Below are positions 1 through 8,325 of a stretch of DNA of 64,000 bases, piece after piece. Each line of letters begins with the position of its first letter. Position 1 is the stretch's first letter. Source of the DNA: Plut-88900 sp965116945 (GTDB taxonomy: Bacteria; Chloroflexota; Dehalococcoidia; Plut-88900). The notes below the pieces were generated by a model. The model saw only the letters and a list, made by a program, of their open reading frames with translations. It had not been told where the DNA came from and made no database searches. The translations under genes were made by a program, and so were the position numbers. Location of the stretch: assembly GCA_965116945.1 (NCBI GenBank), contig OZ220734.1:744001-808000 (forward strand), written 5' to 3'.

Positions 1-378
1 ATGAGGGTGCCCCACGGCCCTCCAACCTACGGGTTCCAAGTGACGGGCCCAGACGGTCGCCGCTTCTTCTACAGCGGGGACACGGGGCCCGGGTTGTCGG
101 GGGGGTGGGTATCTGTCTCCCCGGACGTGGCCTTCATCGAGACGTCCTACCCGGACCGTATGGAAGCCGACGCAAAGGCTCGGGGCCACCTCACACCGAG
201 CCTTCTGGCAGCGGACCTGGATAGAATTGGACAGGACTTCGGAAAGCTGCCGTTGGTTTGGGCAGTGCATTTCAATCCCCGGTACGAAGAAGAGATCAAG
301 GAAGACTTAGAGGCCGCGTCTCGGGGATTGGGGATCGAGATAAGGGCCGCCTACGAAGGGCTGGAGTTGGAGGTCTAG
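1..378 (+). CDS. MBL-fold metallohydrolase, C-terminal part
   Basis: This is the C-terminal part of a metallo-beta-lactamase-fold hydrolase; the window opens inside or at an internal Met of the gene. What is visible is the strand carrying FYSGDTGPG, whose Asp is normally the bridging metal ligand, then RGHLTPS and a final HFNPRYE, whose His is the usual last metal ligand. The HxHxDH metal-binding motif that should lie upstream is missing, so the gene continues to the left of the window. The layout resembles RNase Z-like or cyclic-nucleotide phosphodiesterase-like members, but the substrate cannot be told. The stop codon abuts the ATG of the next gene, and the ribosome binding site of that gene (GGAGGT) lies inside this reading frame, so the two are probably co-translated. 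Confidence 0.75.
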   Translation: MRVPHGPPTYGFQVTGPDGRRFFYSGDTGPGLSGGWVSVSPDVAFIETSYPDRMEADAKARGHLTPSLLAADLDRIGQDFGKLPLVWAVHFNPRYEEEIKEDLEAASRGLGIEIRAAYEGLELEV

Positions 379-1506
379 ATGGGCAAGAGAAAGGGAGCGT
401 TCGTGTATCGGGACGCTATGTCGAGGCACGTGCTCCGGGACGACCACGTCTTCAAACCCGTTCGCCTCCGTTACACCTACGAGCTACTGGATGAGTTCGG
501 GGCTTTTCAGGTTGAGAACGGCCGGCTGGTAGACCCTCGGCACGCAACGGATGAAGAAGTCCGGACCTTCCATACTCCCGACTACGCAGCCGCGGTGAAG
601 TCATTCGGGGAGGGGAGAATGCTGGTGGACCCCGCCCGCTACAACTTCAGCCAGTACGGGGACAACCCGACATACCGGGGAATGTACGATGCGGCGACAC
701 TGGTGGTCGGGGGTTCGTTGCAGGCGGCAGACATGATCGTCGATGGCGAGGTGGACGCCGCCTTCAACCCCGGCGGTGGCCTGCACCACGCCGCTGCCGG
801 TTTCACGTCTGGCTTCTGCGTCTTCAACGACGCTGTGATCGCCATCAAACGGATGGTAGAACGTGGCATGAAGGTGGCCTATGTGGACATCGACGTTCAC
901 CACGGCGACGGCGTCCAGAACGCCTTCTACGACACCGACGCCGTGCTGACCATTTCGGTCCATGAGTCGGGGAGGTTTATCTTTCCGGGAACGGGGTATC
1001 CTAACGAGACGGGTACGGGCAGAGGGACAGGTTATGCAGTTAACCTGCCGCTAGCTCCCTACACCGATGATGAGATATACCACGAGGCCTTCGGGGAGAT
1101 TGTTCCGCCGCTGGTCCAGGCCTTCGAACCGGACGTGATTGTGACCCAGCTGGGCATCGACACCTACCACTCGGATATTCTAGGCCACCTGTACATCACT
1201 ACGGAGGGATTCACGAAGGCCGTTGAGGTACTTTCGGGCATGGCGGGACGGTGGTTGGCCCTCGGGGGAGGGGGATATGACGTGGAGGCAGTGGCACGGT
1301 GCTGGGCATTGGCATATGGGGTGATGCTGGAACACGAGTGGCCCGAGGATACTCCCAGTTCATACAGGGAGAGGTCGGGTATCGAGACACTGAGAGACAG
1401 CTCGGGGCCCGGGCTGGAGGAGAGTGATCGGGCAAAGATCCGGGAGTTCGCCCGAAGGAGCGTTGAGGAGGTGAAGAAGGAGGTGTTCGGGTATCATCAC
1501 GTCTGA
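379..1506 (+). CDS. acuC: Histone deacetylase family protein (AcuC-like)
   Basis: A 375-residue zinc-dependent deacetylase of the arginase/deacetylase fold, the family that includes AcuC (acetoin utilisation, deacetylation of acetyl-CoA synthetase) and eukaryotic class I HDACs. The diagnostic elements are in order: GGGLHHA (catalytic His pair), VDIDVHHGDG (Asp and His zinc ligands), LGIDTYHSD (third zinc ligand) and GGGGYD (catalytic Tyr). The length is normal for AcuC. In this setting it probably removes acyl groups from proteins such as acyl-CoA synthetases; the true substrate is unknown. It is translationally linked to the upstream MBL-fold gene and followed after 44 bases by two LLM oxidoreductase genes on the same strand. 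Confidence 0.88.
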   Translation: MGKRKGAFVYRDAMSRHVLRDDHVFKPVRLRYTYELLDEFGAFQVENGRLVDPRHATDEEVRTFHTPDYAAAVKSFGEGRMLVDPARYNFSQYGDNPTYRGMYDAATLVVGGSLQAADMIVDGEVDAAFNPGGGLHHAAAGFTSGFCVFNDAVIAIKRMVERGMKVAYVDIDVHHGDGVQNAFYDTDAVLTISVHESGRFIFPGTGYPNETGTGRGTGYAVNLPLAPYTDDEIYHEAFGEIVPPLVQAFEPDVIVTQLGIDTYHSDILGHLYITTEGFTKAVEVLSGMAGRWLALGGGGYDVEAVARCWALAYGVMLEHEWPEDTPSSYRERSGIETLRDSSGPGLEESDRAKIREFARRSVEEVKKEVFGYHHV

Positions 1507-1550
1507 TTGGGACTGGGCGCGCCCCGAACCCGAAAGGAATCGTCTAAGAA

Positions 1551-2471
1551 ATGGCAAACATCAAATTAGGCCCCCTTTACAGCCGGATACATGAACTGGT
1601 GGGCATCAAGGAGTTCGCAGATACCACGGTGCAGATGGGCTTCGACGCCATCTGGGTCCCCGACACCCTTATCACCCGCGAGCACGCCCTGGACTGGACC
1701 CCCGTGGTCGGAGCTTTCGCCGAGCACACCAAAGACATCATTCTGGGCACGTGCGTTGTCGTGGTGCCCCTCAGGTACCCGGCTATCCTTGCCAAACAGG
1801 TCGCGACTATCGACTACCTGTCCGGCGGAAGGTTCGTGTTCGGTATCGGCGCAGGCCCGAGGGCCAACCGCAATCTCGAGGCTACGGGTGTCGACCCCCG
1901 GGAACGGGGCGCCCGCACCGACGAAGCCCTCGAGATTATGAAGGGCCTCTGGTCCGACGAGCCCTTCACCCACAAGGGCCGGTTCTACCAGTTTGAGAAC
2001 ATGTACATGGAGCCAAAGCCCGTGCAGAGGCCCGGGCCTCCCGTATGGGTCGGAGGGCATTCCGAAGGCGCTTTGCGTAGGACGGCGCGTTTCGGGGACG
2101 GGTTCATGCCCACATCCCTCACCGCCGCTACTTACGCACGCGCCGTGGTGAAGATAGAGCGCTACGCCGAAGAGTTCGGGCGGGACCCGAGCACCATCAC
2201 CCGCGCCATGCACCTCTCCTTCAGGGTCGGAGAGAGCGAGGAGCAAGCCTCGGTCCAGGCCTCCAAGGACATGACCAACCGAATGGGACGAAGGGTGGAG
2301 ATCCTGCCCCACGAAAGCGCAGTCGGGACGGTAGACGACTGCCTCAGGTCCATCGAACGCTTCTTGTCCTGCGGTATCGAACACCTGGCGGTGAACCCCA
2401 TATGCAAGAGGCCCGAGTTCATGGCTCAGATGGAGATTTTCGCCACTCAAATCATGCCCCGGTTCAAATAG
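1551..2471 (+). CDS. LLM class flavin/F420-dependent oxidoreductase
   Basis: A 306-residue TIM-barrel oxidoreductase of the luciferase-like monooxygenase superfamily, which binds FMN or coenzyme F420. Visible family features are GFDAIWVPDTL near the N terminus, the SGGRFVFGIGAG strand-loop that contacts the cofactor phosphate, and the C-terminal MPRFK ending. It is the first of two tandem paralogues separated by 31 bases. The second has the same architecture (GYDSLWVTEGL, SEGRVVLGVGVGG, MPRFR), so the pair arose by duplication and then diverged well beyond near-identity. Such paralogues are abundant in marine Chloroflexota, where roles in oxidising recalcitrant organic matter have been proposed. 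No substrate can be read from the sequence, nor whether FMN or F420 is used. Confidence 0.85.
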   Translation: MANIKLGPLYSRIHELVGIKEFADTTVQMGFDAIWVPDTLITREHALDWTPVVGAFAEHTKDIILGTCVVVVPLRYPAILAKQVATIDYLSGGRFVFGIGAGPRANRNLEATGVDPRERGARTDEALEIMKGLWSDEPFTHKGRFYQFENMYMEPKPVQRPGPPVWVGGHSEGALRRTARFGDGFMPTSLTAATYARAVVKIERYAEEFGRDPSTITRAMHLSFRVGESEEQASVQASKDMTNRMGRRVEILPHESAVGTVDDCLRSIERFLSCGIEHLAVNPICKRPEFMAQMEIFATQIMPRFK

Positions 2472-2502
2472 CCGGGTAACGGAAAAACATGGGAGAAATT
2501 AC

Positions 2503-3435
2503 ATGCCCGACCCCAAATTCGGCGTCATATACAGCAGGCTGCACCCCGTGGAGCCGATTCCCGAGTTCGCACGGACTATTGAAGACTCCGGCTATGACTC
2601 CCTTTGGGTCACCGAGGGCCTCGTCAACGAGATGCCCGCCCTGGACATCATGCTGGCCCTGGGCGCCTTCGTGCAGCATACCCAACACATTACCGTCGGG
2701 ACCTGCGTGGTCATTGCGCCGCTCAGGAACCCGGCCATTCTCGCCAAGGAGACTGCGACCCTCGACTTCCTCTCCGAGGGCCGGGTGGTGCTGGGGGTAG
2801 GGGTCGGAGGCTCCTCTAACTCCCGGAGCGATGCCTTCGACGTGTGCGGAGTCGCCCCCCGCCAGCGCGGCGCCATAACCGACGAGATGCTGGAGATCAT
2901 GACCAAGCTCTGGACCGCCAAACCGGTGAGCCACCAGGGCCGGTTCCACTCCTTCGAGAACATAGAGATGGGCCCGGCGCCCGTGCAGAAGCCCCACCCT
3001 CCCCTGTGGGCCGGGGGAGAGGCCGAGGGGGTGCTGCGTCGGGCGGCCAGGTGGTGCCAGGGCTTCTGCCCCAGCAACCCGGGGGTGGAGGAGTACCGGC
3101 GGCTATGGAGTCGGATAGAGGGCTACTCCGACAAGTACGGCACCGACGCCTCAAAGATAACAAGGGCCGTCCACCTGTACTTTGCGATGGGAGAGAGTAA
3201 GGAGGAGGGTCGGGAGACCGTGAGATCAACGTTGGCCAAGCGGTACGGATATGAGCCGTATCTCCCCGACCCCCGTGCCATCCTCATAGGCACCCCCGAC
3301 GACTGCGCCCAGACCATCGAAGAACACATGAAGATAGGCATTACGCACTTCGTGCTGAACGGTGCGAGGCCCCTCCCTGAGGTGAAGAGTGACTATGAGC
3401 AGTTTGCGGAGACGGTGATGCCGCGTTTCAGGTAG
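2503..3435 (+). CDS. LLM class flavin/F420-dependent oxidoreductase, tandem paralogue
   Basis: A 310-residue luciferase-like TIM-barrel oxidoreductase and the diverged sister of the gene immediately upstream. The start at 2503 follows a GGGAG ribosome binding site. The N-terminal strand FGVIYSRLHPVEP, the GTCVVIAPLRNPAILAKE segment and the C-terminal MPRFR match its neighbour position by position. Relative to the first copy it carries changes around the barrel mouth, so the two probably act on different substrates or form a hetero-oligomer, as two-subunit luciferases do; that is inference. The gene converges on comEC with 56 bases between them. A short hairpin there (TAACAC/GTGTTA, 3450-3468) has no T-tract. 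Confidence 0.85.
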   Translation: MPDPKFGVIYSRLHPVEPIPEFARTIEDSGYDSLWVTEGLVNEMPALDIMLALGAFVQHTQHITVGTCVVIAPLRNPAILAKETATLDFLSEGRVVLGVGVGGSSNSRSDAFDVCGVAPRQRGAITDEMLEIMTKLWTAKPVSHQGRFHSFENIEMGPAPVQKPHPPLWAGGEAEGVLRRAARWCQGFCPSNPGVEEYRRLWSRIEGYSDKYGTDASKITRAVHLYFAMGESKEEGRETVRSTLAKRYGYEPYLPDPRAILIGTPDDCAQTIEEHMKIGITHFVLNGARPLPEVKSDYEQFAETVMPRFR

Positions 3436-3491
3436 CAAGGGATTGGAACTAACACGGGAAAAGTGTTACCCATGTCCCCGAACATCAGCAG

Positions 3492-5987
3492 CTATTGAGT
3501 ATGTTCGCTGTTGAATATGACGTTGTCGGTTGTAAGCCATAGACCCTGGCCGTCAGTCTCAATTTGAATAGCCCCTACTTCTGCCGTGTTGAGGATGCGG
3601 TCGGGTGGGAGATGTTGAGAAAGGGTTGCGAGGGTCTGGGGGTGGGGATGGCCGTGGCGGTTGTCGGCCCCCGAGGATATGAGGACAAGGCCCGGGTCAA
3701 CGGCTGCTATGAACTCGGCGGTGGAGGAGGAGTTGCTGCCGTGATGGGGAGTGGTCATTATCGTGCTGCTCAATCGAACGTCCTGCCGAAGGAGATAGCT
3801 CTCGGCGAAGGCTTCTATGTCGCCGGTGAAAAGGAAGCTTGTCTCCCCGTATTGCAGTCTGAGCACCACCGAGTTGTTATTGGCGTGGGCATCCGTTCCT
3901 GTCAGGGGACGGAGTGGGGGGTGAATGACGCTCAGCGACAGATTCTTTCGGAGTGAAATCTGAGTCCCGGCATGGACCTCGAGAGGCGCGATGCCTTCCC
4001 GGTTTAGCAGAGCTTTCCATGCCAGATAGTCGGGTTCGTTGCCTGGAGTTACACAGTTAACCCCACACTGAATGACGTTCTCGATCTCGTATCTTTCCAT
4101 CAGTCCGAGCAAACCCGACAAATGGTCGGCGTCTGGGTGTGTGAGAACCACAAGATCTATTGCCCGCTGCCATTGGGGAAGGCGCTGGCCCAGCTCAAGG
4201 AGGAGGATATCCGGGTCCGGGCCTCCATCCACCAGGATAGTGACGGGGCCCGGAGCCTGGATGAGAAAGGAGTCGCCCTGGCCCACGTTCAGGGCCGTGA
4301 CCCTGAGCCTTTCGTCCGGGGAAACGGCGGAGATGAGGAAAGCAGCAAGCAGGAGTAAGGCTGCTGTTAGCAAGAGCGCTGACCTGAAGGCCAGCAAGCC
4401 TGAAAGCCTGGGACGTGGCAAGGAGCTAAGGGGCGGGAACTCGGGAAGGTCTGAGCGGAGCAGGGCTCTGGGCCACAGGCGGCGGGCAAACCAGAGAAGG
4501 CCAAGCCAAATCCCGTAGTAGAGCACCGAGAGGTACGGAGCGGCAGGCCCAGCACTTACTGTGAAGCCCGGTATCCGGGAGAATAGTCTTATTACTCCCG
4601 TCATCCACGCGGTCCAGGGCCACGCGGTCCAGGAGAGGACCTGTCCCGCAGTCTCCGACAGGGCGCCACCAACTCCCACGACAAAGGCGGAGACGAGAGC
4701 CATGGGCATCACGGGCAGGATAAGCAGGGTCGCGGGCAGTCCTACGGGAGACAGGTAATGGAAATTGACGGCGACGACGGGGAGGGTGGCGAGGATGGCA
4801 GCAAGGGAGACGGCTGTTGCTTCGATGAGGAATTTCAGTATGCCGCCAGCGAGTCCCTCGGGTGTCCAGTAGCGGGCCACGAGCCTCAAGCCTCCGGCCC
4901 TGAACCAGGGGCCGAGGAGGAGCAGGCCTGCCATGGCCAGGAAGCTGAGCTGGAAGGAAAGCTCCGCGAGCAGATGGGTATCGACAGCAACCATAAGGGC
5001 TGCGGCAGCGGAGAGTGCGGTGAGGCCGCTACGCTGACGGCCAAGGTAGATGGCCCACAGGTACAGGCTGGCCATGATCGCGGCACGGGCCACGGGTGGA
5101 GAGAACCCGGTTAGCACGGCAAATGCCCAAACAAAAAGGAACGGTACTATGACATAGAGCTGCCTCCTTCTACCCAGCATTGCCACGCTCCCGAGGCTCA
5201 CCAGCCCCACCAGGATACCCACGTGCAGGCCCGAGATTGCTACCAAATGAGTAGTGCCTGTCTTGGCGAGGTCTTCCCTCAGGTCTGTAGCCAGGCCGCT
5301 CCGGATGCCGAGAAGGAGGGCCTGGGACAGGGAAGCATGGGGCTCGGGGAGGGACCGACCGAGGGAAGCAGCCATCTCAGCCCGGATTTGGTAGAGTACA
5401 TTAAGTGGCTGAGAGCCCATGCCACTCCCAACCAGCCGGACTTCGGGTCTGTACATCAAGTAGTGGACTCCTTCTCGTGCCAGGTGTTCCTGCCAGTCGA
5501 AATCCTCGAAAACGGGAGGCTCTGTGAGTTCGCCTTTGAGAACGAAGGAGTCGCCGTAGCGGAAGAAGGGCGGGTCTCGGCCCTCGATCATCGGGGCCGA
5601 AGGTCTCGCCATTACGAGCAGCAAGCCGGAGGATTCAACCCATGCCTCACCGCTGCGGTAGCCGTGTATGGCAAAGCGGAACCGGGTGAAGCCGCCACGG
5701 GGCTCGGGATAGTCTTCGATTACGCCGATGACCTCTACGATTTCGAGTCGGGAGAGGGTCAGGAGTTTCTCGGGTGGGCCGGAAACGGGAAAAGCAGATC
5801 CCCACCCCAACCCCAGCAGCAACGCGGTCAGCACCAAGGCTAGAATTAGCCAGGGATTATTCCTCAGCAGAATGCCCGCAAGGATGACGGGGCCCGCTAA
5901 GATGAAGAAGGCCCATGGGAGCAGGTCCAACTCGACGCCAATAAAGATACCGAGAACGAGAGCCCCGCTAATGTATACAAGGGTCAT
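3492..5987 (-). CDS. comEC: ComEC/Rec2 family DNA-uptake channel
   Basis: An 831-residue polytopic membrane protein that forms the inner-membrane channel for single-stranded DNA during natural transformation. N-terminal membrane spans (VYISGALVLGIFIGVEL and following) precede an OB-like periplasmic region. The competence core contains GTTHLVAISGLHVGILVG, a highly conserved ComEC signature. The C-terminal third is a metallo-beta-lactamase-like domain with NVGQGDSFLIQ and THPDADHLSG, the HxDxDH-type metal site that may degrade the non-transported strand. The length is typical of full three-domain ComEC. It lies 28 bases downstream of comEA on the same strand, the usual order. No strong Shine-Dalgarno sequence precedes the start, so it may be translated by coupling. 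Confidence 0.9.
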   Translation of the reverse strand: MTLVYISGALVLGIFIGVELDLLPWAFFILAGPVILAGILLRNNPWLILALVLTALLLGLGWGSAFPVSGPPEKLLTLSRLEIVEVIGVIEDYPEPRGGFTRFRFAIHGYRSGEAWVESSGLLLVMARPSAPMIEGRDPPFFRYGDSFVLKGELTEPPVFEDFDWQEHLAREGVHYLMYRPEVRLVGSGMGSQPLNVLYQIRAEMAASLGRSLPEPHASLSQALLLGIRSGLATDLREDLAKTGTTHLVAISGLHVGILVGLVSLGSVAMLGRRRQLYVIVPFLFVWAFAVLTGFSPPVARAAIMASLYLWAIYLGRQRSGLTALSAAAALMVAVDTHLLAELSFQLSFLAMAGLLLLGPWFRAGGLRLVARYWTPEGLAGGILKFLIEATAVSLAAILATLPVVAVNFHYLSPVGLPATLLILPVMPMALVSAFVVGVGGALSETAGQVLSWTAWPWTAWMTGVIRLFSRIPGFTVSAGPAAPYLSVLYYGIWLGLLWFARRLWPRALLRSDLPEFPPLSSLPRPRLSGLLAFRSALLLTAALLLLAAFLISAVSPDERLRVTALNVGQGDSFLIQAPGPVTILVDGGPDPDILLLELGQRLPQWQRAIDLVVLTHPDADHLSGLLGLMERYEIENVIQCGVNCVTPGNEPDYLAWKALLNREGIAPLEVHAGTQISLRKNLSLSVIHPPLRPLTGTDAHANNNSVVLRLQYGETSFLFTGDIEAFAESYLLRQDVRLSSTIMTTPHHGSNSSSTAEFIAAVDPGLVLISSGADNRHGHPHPQTLATLSQHLPPDRILNTAEVGAIQIETDGQGLWLTTDNVIFNSEHTQ

Positions 5988-6015
5988 CGGGGGTCCGGGC
6001 CTCGTTCTGAGCGCT

Positions 6016-6570
6016 TCACCGCACAGTTATAAGGTGCCGGAGTGAATCGAAGGTCTTTTCGCCTATCCCTGATACCTCAACCAGGTCTTCGATTCGGGCG
6101 AATGGGCCATTGGTGAGGCGATGTTCAATGATGGCTTCGGCTTTGGCTGGGCCGATGCCCGGCAGCATCTCCAGTTCCTCGGAAGATGCTGCGTTGAGGT
6201 CGACGAGACCGTCGGAAGTAATGCCTGCCTGCGAACCGACTTTGGGCGAGTCGGGAATAAGAGGTAAGGCGAGGACGTGGATATGATCTCCGTCGGCGAG
6301 GATAAGGGCGCCGTTCACGCTGGATTGGTCTGCGTCTTCAGTGAAGCCGCCAGCCGCCTCTACGGCATGGAGAAGGCGTCTCTGGCCTGGTTCAAGGGTG
6401 TAAAGGTCGGGGCTAACTACTTCGCCGGTGACGTAGACGACGATTTCGGAGGGTGGGGTTGGGGAGGGGAGGGTTATCTGCAGAGGGTCAGTGTCACGGC
6501 AAGCCATCGACGCCATGACCAGGGCGAGGGTGAAGAGGAGGAAGAAAAGGTGCTGTCTGGAGGAAGACAG
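6016..6570 (-). CDS. comEA: ComEA-like helix-hairpin-helix DNA-binding protein, probable CTG start
   Basis: A competence DNA receptor. The C-terminal half has the tandem helix-hairpin-helix unit (VDLNAASSEELEMLPGIG and VSGIGEKTFDSLRHL) and the middle has a SLBB-like VYVTGEVVSPDLYTLEPG segment. The first ATG (6516) would leave the protein without a membrane anchor. The same frame stays open upstream to 6570 and encodes SSSRQHLFFLLFTLALV followed by MASMAC, a classic signal peptide ending in a lipobox-like Cys. The only usable initiation codon there is CTG at 6570, preceded by GGAG at nine bases. I therefore place the start at 6570 and predict a membrane-anchored, possibly lipidated, receptor. 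It is first in an operon with comEC. Confidence 0.8.
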   Translation of the reverse strand: MSSSRQHLFFLLFTLALVMASMACRDTDPLQITLPSPTPPSEIVVYVTGEVVSPDLYTLEPGQRRLLHAVEAAGGFTEDADQSSVNGALILADGDHIHVLALPLIPDSPKVGSQAGITSDGLVDLNAASSEELEMLPGIGPAKAEAIIEHRLTNGPFARIEDLVEVSGIGEKTFDSLRHLITVR

Positions 6571-6600
6571 TTATGCAGGCTCCAGTGGTGAAGGTGTGAG

Positions 6601-6718
6601 TACTAATATATTAGTATGACTCCATTAGAGTCAGTTGTCACTAATATGTAGTATACACCTACTAAAGTGAGCGGGCGTTTCGGGTCATTTGCACAGTGAT
6701 TTGTGCACTCTCGAGAGT
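6601..6718. promoter_or_regulatory. Palindrome-rich divergent regulatory region (comEA / moaA)
   Basis: The 160-base gap between divergent comEA and moaA carries several inverted repeats: a perfect 16-base palindrome TACTAATATATTAGTA (6601-6616), GACTC/GAGTC arms (6618-6632), TGCACA/TGTGCA arms spaced six bases (6690-6707), and a perfect 12-base palindrome ACTCTCGAGAGT (6707-6718) lying in the spacer of the predicted moaA promoter. A related ACTAATAT half-site follows at about 6640. The pattern suggests repressor operators for one or both directions; the regulators are unknown. Confidence 0.5.
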
Positions 6719-6730
6719 CGGGGGTAGAAT
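6701..6730 (+). promoter_or_regulatory. Predicted sigma70 promoter for moaA
   Basis: TTGTGC (6701-6706) and TAGAAT (6725-6730) are separated by 18 bases. Transcription from here would begin near 6737, which removes the in-frame GTG at 6733 from the message and favours the ATG at 6766 as the moaA start. The ACTCTCGAGAGT palindrome fills most of the spacer. Confidence 0.5.
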
Positions 6731-6765
6731 GAGTGTTGGGAGGGGTGGTCTATCTATTTGCGGGC

Positions 6766-7806
6766 ATGAGCACCGACGTTTCCACAAAACAACCCGACGG
6801 CATTCTCGATCTGTTCGGAAGGCCACTTAGGGACCTGCGCATCTCGGTCACGGACAGGTGTAACTTTCGCTGCACCTTTTGCATGCCCGCGGAGATATTC
6901 GGAGAGAGGTATCGATTTCTGCCCAAGGATGACATCCTCACCTTCGAGGAAATCAGCCGGGTGGCCCGACTATTTGTAGGCCTCGGGGTGCGCAAGCTTC
7001 GTCTCACGGGAGGCGAGCCTCTTCTCCGCGACCAATTGGAAGTCCTGATTAAGCAGCTCGCCTCTATTGACGGGCTTGAAGACCTGGCACTGACTACCAA
7101 TGGCTACCTGCTGGCCAAAAGGGCACAGTCACTGAGGGATGCCGGTCTCAGGCGAGTCACCGTAAGCCTGCACACCCTTGACGATCAGATCTTCGGACAC
7201 ATGAATGGCCGGGGGTTTGGGACTGGTCGGGTGCTGGAGGGGATCCGTGCTGCAGAGGAGGCCGGCCTGACGCCCATCAAGATCAATGTCGTAGTTCAGA
7301 AGGGGGTCAACGAACATACTATTGTTGACCTCACTCGCCGAGTTAAGGAGATGGGCCACATATTGCGGTTCATAGAGTTTATGGACGTCGGCAATTTGAA
7401 CCAGTGGGACTCCGAGCAGGTTGTTACATCGCAGCAGGTGATCGATCTCATAGGCCGGGAGATGGCACTGGAGCCCGTAGACAAGAGCTACCGGGGCGAG
7501 GTCGCAGACCGGTATCGCTATGTCGATGGGAAAGGGGAGGTGGGGGTAATATCCTCGGTAAGCAGCCCGTTTTGCGGGGATTGCACGAGAGCCCGCATTT
7601 CCGCTGAGGGGAAGATCTACACCTGCCTGTTCGCCTCCAAAGGCCACGATCTTCGGGGGGCCCTACGCGCCGGCGCCAGTGATAACGACCTCATCGACAT
7701 CATCAGAGGAATTTGGGGCCGCAGGGCCGACCGGTATTCGGAAGAGCGGGCCTCGCTGTCCGGGAGCCGGGCCAAGAAGGTGGAGATGTATCACATAGGC
7801 GGTTAG
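6766..7806 (+). CDS. moaA: GTP 3',8-cyclase (MoaA), radical SAM
   Basis: The radical-SAM enzyme that rearranges GTP in the first step of molybdenum cofactor synthesis. The N-terminal cluster motif CNFRCTFC (C-x3-C-x2-C) binds the SAM-cleaving Fe4S4. LTGGEPLLR is the SAM-contacting GGEP segment. The C-terminal CGDC-x13-C motif binds the second cluster that holds the substrate, and the protein ends in the conserved Gly-Gly needed for activity. At 346 residues it is full length. An in-frame GTG at 6733 would add 11 residues, but the predicted promoter places it outside the transcript. No other moa gene lies in the window. Confidence 0.92.
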   Translation: MSTDVSTKQPDGILDLFGRPLRDLRISVTDRCNFRCTFCMPAEIFGERYRFLPKDDILTFEEISRVARLFVGLGVRKLRLTGGEPLLRDQLEVLIKQLASIDGLEDLALTTNGYLLAKRAQSLRDAGLRRVTVSLHTLDDQIFGHMNGRGFGTGRVLEGIRAAEEAGLTPIKINVVVQKGVNEHTIVDLTRRVKEMGHILRFIEFMDVGNLNQWDSEQVVTSQQVIDLIGREMALEPVDKSYRGEVADRYRYVDGKGEVGVISSVSSPFCGDCTRARISAEGKIYTCLFASKGHDLRGALRAGASDNDLIDIIRGIWGRRADRYSEERASLSGSRAKKVEMYHIGG

Positions 7807-7845
7807 CGGTGCCTGTACAGGCTTGGAAAAGGAGATTTAATAGCA

Positions 7846-8322
7846 ATGCCCAATTACTGGATGATAGTGAGCTCTGCGGAGAACTTTGAGATTTCTCGGG
7901 AGTTGGGGTTCGAACTGCAGGGAATCAAGAGTCGGCACCGAAAGAAGGCGGAGAGGATGGAGCCCGGGGACCGGGTGTTGTACTACTTGACGGGCGTGCA
8001 GCAGTTTGGGGGAACGGCGACCATCACTTCCCCTTACTACGAGGACCGGGCCCCGATCTGGAACAGCAAGAAGAAGGGCGAAGAATACCCCTTCCGCTTC
8101 GGCATCAAGCCCGACCTCATCCTTGAACCGGGTACTTATGTGGATGCCAAGACGATAGTGCCGCATCTCGAGTACGTGAAGAGGTGGCCACCGCAACACT
8201 GGCACCTAGCATTCCAGGGCAACGTGCACCTATTTTCGGAGGAGGACTTCTCCTTCATAGAGGGTGAGATAAGCAAGCGAATGCCGGAGCGGGAGGCTTC
8301 AGGGTCCAGGGCGCAGGGTTAG
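7846..8322 (+). CDS. EVE domain-containing protein
   Basis: A 158-residue protein made of a single EVE domain, a PUA-like beta-barrel that reads modified bases in DNA or RNA. Characteristic features are the N-terminal YWMIVSSAENF strand, the basic RHRKKAERMEPGDRVLYYLTG loop with the conserved GD, and a C-terminal region with EDFSFIEGEI. Stand-alone EVE proteins are often linked to RNA modification or to restriction of modified DNA. Here it sits between moaA and a Lon-N-domain gene with only three bases to the latter, so the two are probably co-transcribed. AAGGAG lies upstream of the start. Its ligand is unknown. Confidence 0.8.
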   Translation: MPNYWMIVSSAENFEISRELGFELQGIKSRHRKKAERMEPGDRVLYYLTGVQQFGGTATITSPYYEDRAPIWNSKKKGEEYPFRFGIKPDLILEPGTYVDAKTIVPHLEYVKRWPPQHWHLAFQGNVHLFSEEDFSFIEGEISKRMPEREASGSRAQG

Positions 8323-8325
8323 CCT

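Noticed and set aside
3450..3468. Hairpin TAACAC/GTGTTA as terminator between the LLM gene and comEC
   Set aside because: The stem is short and lacks a T-tract on either strand.
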